DNA of 64,000 nucleotides from Trichomonas vaginalis G3 (Eukaryota > Parabasalia > Trichomonadida > Trichomonadidae), in assembly GCF_026262505.1 (NCBI RefSeq), contig NC_067205.1:6448001-6512000 (forward strand), written 5' to 3'. The notes below the pieces were generated by a model. That model was not told the DNA's origin and made no database searches. It saw only the letters and a list, made by a program, of their open reading frames with translations. The position numbers and the translations under genes are program-made. Position 1 is the first letter of the stretch. The number at the start of each line of letters is the position of its first letter. Below, piece by piece: positions 58,613 through 64,000 of this stretch.

Positions 58613-59815
58613 ATAAGCATCTATCAAGAATCAGAGACACCCATCACCTTCGTATTATATGGATCAGATAATATCCAAATTGGTGATGGGATCAATCCAT
58701 GTATCTCTAAAAGTTACAGAGGAGAATTAACAATTCCTTCATCAATTGACTCTAAACCGGTTACTATCCTTGGAAATAATTCATTCAATGGATGTACTCT
58801 TTCTATGTTAATACTACCAAAAAGTCTTACAACAATTGGAAAGTATTGTTTCAATAGTTTTACAATCAACGAATTATACATTCCTGAAGCAGTAACAACA
58901 ATAAAAGGTCAAGCATTTACATACTCAAACATACAATTTGTTAATTTTTCATCTTGTAAATTTCAATATTTCACCGATAGCTATCATTTTTTCTTTTCAA
59001 CGGCGGAACATGTTATATTACCTGAAACACTGATAAGAATTCCAACCCACATGTTTTATTATACGAGATTGAAAAATATCACGTTACCTCAGGCATTGGA
59101 AACCATAGATAGTGGTGCTTTTGTCTTCTGTCTTTACCTTGAAGAATTCTTTTCTAATAGTCCTAACTTTGTAGTAAAAAATAAAGTTTTATATAATAGC
59201 GATTTTACTGTATTAGTTGGATATCCATCAAATTGTTATGAAGACATTCTTGATACTGTAACAGAAATATCATCTGCACGAGGATTTAGTTCATCATCAT
59301 TTACTCGTTTTACAATGAGGCAAACAATATCAAAAATTGGTCCATATATATTTAGAGGATGCCAAAACCTTGAGTATGCTGATATAAGTGCATTTCAAGT
59401 TAATAGATTATATGATGCAACTTTTTATTCATGTAATAAACTTAAAATATTAATATTACCATCAACAATTCAAACAATAGAACAGTATGCATTTTCAGGT
59501 ATCGCAGCAAAATTTATTGTTTTGCCATTTAGTTTAAAATCTGTTAGTTATTATTTCCTTGATGGAAGTTATTTCGATGATATCTATTACTGTGGTCCAA
59601 CTGCAATAAATGCACAAGTTGGTTCATCAAAATCTGTTCGAATACATGTTTCTTCAAATTATCCACCTGATTCAACTCAGTTTTTAAAAAAGGTCATTAC
59701 GGATCGAAACTTTTCTTGTATAACTGATTTATATGATCCTCCTAAATGTTCCTGCAACCATAACTTTTTAGGAAATCTAATGACTTCTTTTTTATATGTT
59801 ATCATATTAATATGA
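58613..59815 (+). CDS. BspA-like leucine-rich-repeat protein (copy 2)
   Basis: Twin of 30,408-31,610; the 336 residues from the first Met (58,805) look identical. The same LRR-coding stretch lies before that Met, with a TAG just upstream, so both copies share the same 5' condition. Confidence 0.8.
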   Translation: MSIYQESETPITFVLYGSDNIQIGDGINPCISKSYRGELTIPSSIDSKPVTILGNNSFNGCTLSMLILPKSLTTIGKYCFNSFTINELYIPEAVTTIKGQAFTYSNIQFVNFSSCKFQYFTDSYHFFFSTAEHVILPETLIRIPTHMFYYTRLKNITLPQALETIDSGAFVFCLYLEEFFSNSPNFVVKNKVLYNSDFTVLVGYPSNCYEDILDTVTEISSARGFSSSSFTRFTMRQTISKIGPYIFRGCQNLEYADISAFQVNRLYDATFYSCNKLKILILPSTIQTIEQYAFSGIAAKFIVLPFSLKSVSYYFLDGSYFDDIYYCGPTAINAQVGSSKSVRIHVSSNYPPDSTQFLKKVITDRNFSCITDLYDPPKCSCNHNFLGNLMTSFLYVIILI

Positions 59816-59851
59816 CTAAAAAATATCTAAATATTGTGTATTATATAAATT

Positions 59852-60958
59852 TTATGATTCAATCAATCCAAATATTAATGTTGGATTGAAGTAGATTGGA
59901 GAAATGATATTACAAGATATAAATAATTTTGAGTCAAGAATTGTAATAATAAGTCGTCCGTTGCCTTCCCAAATACCAGGGATATGAATAACATCTTTGA
60001 AGAGGAATTCTGAGTTTAAATTAAATGAATACGGTTTAGAATCAATTAAATTATAAAACTCATCATAAGCAGAAATATTTCCTTGAGGAATAATAGCATC
60101 TTTTGTCAATGCAAATGAAGAACCACCGCCTGCACCTCCCGATCCAGACTGAGAAGAAAATCCTCCAAACCATCCTCCACCTGCACCTCCAATATCTGTA
60201 TTAGTGCTTGTAGGTACAGCATGAGGATGTTTAGTACTTCCATAACGAGCAGCTTCTCCTTGACCAAATGAAAACCCGAATGTGGAATTTGCCAAATAAT
60301 TTTCGACATAATTTCCGTTAAAGAACCAACCTTGTGCAACAAGATTTCCACCTGCGCCACCACTTCCATCATCTGCATTGTAGTCATCACTTCCCCCTCC
60401 AGCACCACTCACTAAAACGCGATGCCAAAGATCATTCTCAATAAATTTGACAGTGGTTTGGCCGCCTCCACTCCCTGTTCCTCTAAAATAATTGGAAGAA
60501 CTTCCTCCACCACCATACCCACCTGGTTGCATATTTTCTTTCTGGAAATTTTCTTCTTCAGTCATATAACCTGGTTTGTAGCCGAAGACACCTTTACCAC
60601 CGATGGTAAAATACGACAGGGTAGGATGCTTAAGAGTGATAGTACCTGATAAATATCCACCAGCACCGCCGATACTATCTTGCTGAATGCATTCAGTGTT
60701 ACCATGCATGAGTCTTACAGTTTCTTCTGAAATACAACTTTTGTTTTCATATCTATATGATGAAACTTTCCCTCTTGCACTACCGCCACTTGCACCATAC
60801 AATTCAAATTTGTATGTGCCTCGTGGTAATCTAACAACATAGTCTGTGCAAATTGATGTATCATCACAAGGAAAATCAAAAATATATTGACGTCCATTGA
60901 TACTTACATTCTTACTTGCATTTACATCAGATTTTTGCTGTAATTCATACGAAATCAT
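59852..60958 (-). CDS. Glycine-rich protein (QQKSDV type, copy 2)
   Basis: A 368-residue twin of 31,647-32,753. The Gly-core reads GAGGGSDDYNADDG, with Ser replacing the usual Cys. The neighbouring bases match copy 0 (26,687) rather than copy 1. Otherwise unchanged. Confidence 0.85.
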   Translation of the reverse strand: MISYELQQKSDVNASKNVSINGRQYIFDFPCDDTSICTDYVVRLPRGTYKFELYGASGGSARGKVSSYRYENKSCISEETVRLMHGNTECIQQDSIGGAGGYLSGTITLKHPTLSYFTIGGKGVFGYKPGYMTEEENFQKENMQPGGYGGGGSSSNYFRGTGSGGGQTTVKFIENDLWHRVLVSGAGGGSDDYNADDGSGGAGGNLVAQGWFFNGNYVENYLANSTFGFSFGQGEAARYGSTKHPHAVPTSTNTDIGGAGGGWFGGFSSQSGSGGAGGGSSFALTKDAIIPQGNISAYDEFYNLIDSKPYSFNLNSEFLFKDVIHIPGIWEGNGRLIITILDSKLFISCNIISPIYFNPTLIFGLIES

Positions 60959-61010
60959 GCTTTATTTTGCATGATTTTTTTTTGAAAATTTCCATCATCT
61001 ATATTTTTAA

Positions 61011-61133
61011 ATGATTGGTGTAGGTATCGATCTTGGTACTACATTTTCAAGCATTGCATTCCTTGAAAATGAGACGCAACCAAATGTTGTTGTGATAGAT
61101 GAAACGTTAGGGTTGTTAGATTCCCGACGATAG
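61011..61133 (+). pseudogene. HSP70 N-terminal fragment (copy 2)
   Basis: Third copy of the 40-codon GIDLGTT fragment, with at most a silent change (CTC to CTT in the IAFLEN stretch). Same frameshifted continuation. Confidence 0.65.
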
Positions 61134-61735
61134 GTGTCTTGGAAGATTTGCCTGGTGTCATCATAGTGTCTTTATATCAAAAATTTTATTTTGGAGTTAG
61201 TTTTATTGATTTTTCAATAAAAAACATTTCTAAAACAAGAAAATAAAACGATAAAATATTTATATTTTATATAAGGATCTTATATATTTAAAATAAATAT
61301 CATTTTATTTTTTTCATTGGTGTCTGTCAAACCATAATACACTATTCAAAAATTCAATGTGTCTTGCGGTTTCAAAAGACACCTTCAAATTGAACGATAG
61401 CACAGACACTATTGAATTTTACACATTTTATTTAGTTTTTACCCTTTTTATTTTTAAGAATTAATGACTGAAACAGCCGTTTTGCTATGACCTCAATCAC
61501 TTTTATTTATTATTTTAAATATTATTTAATTTTATTATTTGAATAGGCCAACTTATATTTGAGAAGCTCAATTTGAGACCACTTAATACATTGAAATATC
61601 ATAAATATTGAAATATTAAAAAGTGTATTTCAAAATATTGAAATTATAAAAATTTATAATACTGAAATTGAGACAAATTAATAAATTCAATGTGTTTTTT
61701 GAAATAACTCTCAAATATTATTTTTTTGTTTATTT
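61134..61735. other. Host spacer S (copy 2)
   Basis: Same AT-rich spacer as copies 0 and 1; no gene. It continues into the 241-bp segment next to Maverick C. Confidence 0.6.
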
Positions 61736-62184
61736 AATGATGAATAAATATGATTGCTTTAGTCAATCATAAAAACTAATTTAAGTTTAAAATAATGAAA
61801 GGATAATTTGATCGTTTTTTAAAATACAATTATTTTTGATGATTTGCAAGAATCTTTGAAAAGAATATAATATAGGTTCTATTTTTGTAAAATTTATCCA
61901 AATCATGTATTACATAAATTACGATTAAAACGATGAAAGAACCAAAAAGTGTGTTTTATGTTTTGTTGTTGCGTGTAAAAAAAAAAAAAAAAAGGTAGTG
62001 GGGCTTCCAGGGGCTGCGCCCCTTCTAGCCCTAAGAATTTTGCCCAAGACCCAAGAGGAGGACCGAACCCCAGCCGACCAGCCGTTGACTTTTTTGTTTC
62101 ACTTTTCACAAATTATATATGTTTTCATGTTTTGTCACTTTTCTGTCACTTTTCAGGAAAAAACATTTTTATTATTATATATAA

Positions 62185-63012
62185 ATGAATTTTACAAAAC
62201 CACCGTTACCGTTCTTTGGAAATAAGAGTAGATGTAAAGATATTATATTGAGAGAACTTAAGAAACTACCGAATGGTCTAACATTTGTAGATTTGTTCGG
62301 TGGAAGTTTCTATATATCCCATTTATGTCATACCGTATTTCCTGACTCAAAGATTATATGCAATGACTTCGACAACTATATGGACCGTCTCAAACATATA
62401 CCAGATACAAACAATATATTGAAAGAGTTAAAAGAAAAGATACCTATAGGTAAGATGGAACGTATACCATTAGATAAGAAAAATATTGTGAGAGAGGTTT
62501 TGAAAAAAGCAGAATATATAGACTGGGATAGTATATCTGCTAGACTATTATATAGTGGTTCTATAAGAGTTCATGACATTGAAACACTTATGTCAAAAGT
62601 TTTATATCTCAACTATACAAATGTTTTCAAAGAGGACATAGAAAAATATATTGAGGGTATAGAGTTTGTGAGATGTCATTGGACAGATTTGTATGAAAAA
62701 TATAAAGACAAGGAAAATGTTTTCTTTATAGTGGACCCGCCGTTCTATAACACATGGGATTTTCAATACCAAGTAGACTGGACTTTGAGAGACTCTTTAG
62801 AAACTTTAGACGTTTTACATAACCATCCATGCTTTTACTTTACATCCGATAAAAGTGGTTTGGAAACCGTTATGAGATGGTTAGAGGACATACATGACTA
62901 TGAGTTTATATATGACAAGATAGAATATGAGAGAGGTCCTATAAACTGGAGAAAGTGTCATAACAAAGAAATTTTATTAGTAAGTAAATGTGGTTTGAAA
63001 TCGGATTGTTAG
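62185..63012 (+). CDS. DNA adenine methyltransferase (copy C)
   Basis: A 275-residue protein. Motif I region VDLFGGSFYISHL, acidic motif NDFDNYMDRL, and catalytic motif DPPFYN, matching the D/N-PP-F/Y signature of N6-adenine methyltransferases of the Dam/D12 class. This copy gives the clearest evidence for the family. Outermost gene of the element. Confidence 0.85.
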   Translation: MNFTKPPLPFFGNKSRCKDIILRELKKLPNGLTFVDLFGGSFYISHLCHTVFPDSKIICNDFDNYMDRLKHIPDTNNILKELKEKIPIGKMERIPLDKKNIVREVLKKAEYIDWDSISARLLYSGSIRVHDIETLMSKVLYLNYTNVFKEDIEKYIEGIEFVRCHWTDLYEKYKDKENVFFIVDPPFYNTWDFQYQVDWTLRDSLETLDVLHNHPCFYFTSDKSGLETVMRWLEDIHDYEFIYDKIEYERGPINWRKCHNKEILLVSKCGLKSDC

Positions 63013-63118
63013 TTTTAGGTTTTTCCATTGTGTCATTTATTTATTTGACGTGGCAGAAAGATATAGAGAATATGAAGATGAACCAATGCCTGCAAATGTT
63101 CAGTATATGTACTCGTAA
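62988..63118 (+). pseudogene. Small membrane protein block (copy C)
   Basis: Same block as 14,173-14,304, overlapping the methyltransferase end and starting MWFEIGLLVLGF. It looks broken. Confidence 0.45.
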
Positions 63119-63141
63119 GAGATATTTTTATCTAATATTAA

Positions 63142-63504
63142 ATGGACGCACAGAACTTAGCGAATGCACAGCAACCTGGACAACCAAACCCAGAGAATAT
63201 TCCAAATGAAGTTAGAATACAAACTGCAATGGCAAACTATGGTCAAGTGCCAACAGATGTACAAATGCAAACTGCCATGTCAAATGACGCTGCGTTAGGT
63301 TTGCCACCATGGTATGCAAATATGAGATGGAAAGAGTTTTATACAAACCCTGAAGTGGGATATAAACAACTTTATGCAGATGACGCGAACACAGGAGTTG
63401 ACCCAGAATATGTTTTTCTACCAGAGGAGAAACAGAATGTATGAGCTCCAGTTAAAGAATGCTATGGAACTCAACAGGAAACGTAAGAGACTAGGCGGAC
63501 ATTA
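63142..63504 (+). pseudogene. Unknown 120-aa-type protein block (copy C)
   Basis: Same protein as in A and B (MDAQNLANAQQPGQPNPEN onward). It looks broken in this copy. Followed after 19 bp by the amphipathic-peptide gene. Confidence 0.6.
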
Positions 63505-63523
63505 GATTTTTACATATAGTAAA

Positions 63524-63766
63524 ATGGGTTTCTTCAGTAAGATAGGAAACTTCTTTCGAAATGTTGGAAGAGGTATATGGAATGGAATAAAAACCGTAGG
63601 AAGAGGAATTTGGAACGGAGTCAAAAATATTGGTAAAAGAGTAGGTCAGTTTGTTGGTATTATACCTAAAGACCCTGAACCAGAAGAACAAGCTCCTGTT
63701 ATACAACAGCCTGAACCTGCACCACAGTCTAGTTGGCAACCAAATCCAACACCTCAACCGTATTAA
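63524..63766 (+). CDS. Small amphipathic capsid-associated candidate (copy C)
   Basis: An 80-residue protein, MGFFSKIGNFFRNVG, two GRGIWNG units and a Pro/Gln tail, as in A and B. Confidence 0.65.
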   Translation: MGFFSKIGNFFRNVGRGIWNGIKTVGRGIWNGVKNIGKRVGQFVGIIPKDPEPEEQAPVIQQPEPAPQSSWQPNPTPQPY

Positions 63767-63769
63767 AAA

Positions 63770-64000
63770 ATTATATTTTTACCGTTCGATAGTAGTTGTA
63801 TATGAAACTAAGTTCTAAGTAAAACGCATGGTATAATGGAATTATTCTTTTTCTTCCATCTGTAGTAAACCATACTTGAAAGTCTGAAATACTTCCACTT
63901 GGTGGTTCGTATAACTTTGTAGGTTTTTCGTAAAAGTCATTTGCCAAGCATAAGAAAGAGTTTTGGGCGCCAGAAAATGAAGCATGAACAATAATAGCAT
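63770..64000 (-). CDS. VEK-family protein, second paralogue, C-terminal part (copy C)
   Basis: The last 75 or so residues of the gene, ending in SFIYNYYRTVKI on the minus strand. They include the SDFQVWFTTDGRKR segment common to A and B. The rest lies beyond the window, so its variable middle cannot be compared. Confidence 0.65.

Larger units (their letters stand above)
56673..61976. repeat. Host tandem block, copy 2
   Basis: Near-identical repeat of 28,465-33,772. It begins with the 241-bp segment (56,673-56,913) and ends with another copy (61,736-61,976) that abuts Maverick C. Gene order and strands are the same as in copy 1. Confidence 0.9.
61977..64000 (+). mobile_element. Maverick/Polinton copy C (right part outside window)
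   Basis: Starts with the same A-run and GGTAGTGGGGCTTCCAGG end, at exactly the same host base as copy B. Visible parts: methyltransferase, small membrane protein, the 120-aa-type unknown, the small amphipathic candidate and the beginning of the VEK-family gene. One or two interruptions in the visible 2 kb. In places it is closer to A than to B, so B and C are not simple recent duplicates throughout. Confidence 0.9.

Noticed and set aside
33773-61976. Pure assembly duplication of the 28-kb unit
   Set aside because: Small but real differences between the copies (a Gly codon, the Gly-core patch, Maverick C versus B) argue against a simple collapse or duplication error. Long reads would settle it.
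1-64000. tRNA or rRNA genes
   Set aside because: No TPsiC-like GGTTCGANTCC box with a matching A box and no rRNA-like segment was noticed by eye on either strand.

Overview
The window looks like nuclear DNA of a trichomonad protist, most likely Trichomonas vaginalis. It is AT-rich and gene-dense. It combines three hallmarks of that genome: Maverick/Polinton elements, a cluster of glycine-rich (ALK/LTK glycine-rich-domain type) proteins, and a BspA-like leucine-rich-repeat gene. A chlamydial Pmp-like beta-helix relic is also present. I infer the species from these families, not from a marker gene.

Layout. (1) 1-15,384: Maverick copy A, entering from the left window edge. It ends at a terminal repeat with its methyltransferase gene outermost. 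(2) 15,385-33,772: host segment with a Pmp-like relic, seven longer glycine-rich genes, one divergent glycine-rich ORF, several gene fragments, two MITE-like insertions, an HSP70 N-terminal fragment in two copies and one LRR gene. (3) 33,773-56,672: Maverick copy B, about 22.9 kb, both ends visible, inverted relative to A. (4) 56,673-61,976: second, nearly identical copy of the host block 28,465-33,772. (5) 61,977-64,000: start of Maverick copy C, at exactly the same host position and orientation as B. Host block plus Maverick is therefore tandemly duplicated with a period of about 28.2 kb.

Across the three copies the Maverick parts are: terminal Dam-like methyltransferase, small membrane protein, two small amphipathic capsid-associated candidates, phage-type tail-fibre-like protein, integrase (rve), protein-primed B-family polymerase (seen in A), KilA-N protein, A32/FtsK-HerA-like packaging ATPase, superfamily 3 helicase, penton-like and major-capsid-like blocks, and several unknowns. 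All three are treated as fossils. A and B are broken in several genes each, and the copies are similar enough that the family was active recently on an evolutionary scale.

The most interesting signals are as follows. (a) A divergent gene pair in the Maverick (fibre gene and neighbour) has near-identical ends but unrelated middles in A and B, like a swapped recognition cassette. (b) A family of short palindromic cartridges with compensatory arm changes fills the non-coding gaps and also sits in frame inside the KilA-N gene. (c) The terminal repeats carry a hairpin with compensatory changes. (d) B is flanked by a 241-bp host duplication instead of the roughly 6-bp target duplication usual for Polintons. 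Host glycine-rich genes show ongoing birth, decay and probable gene conversion.
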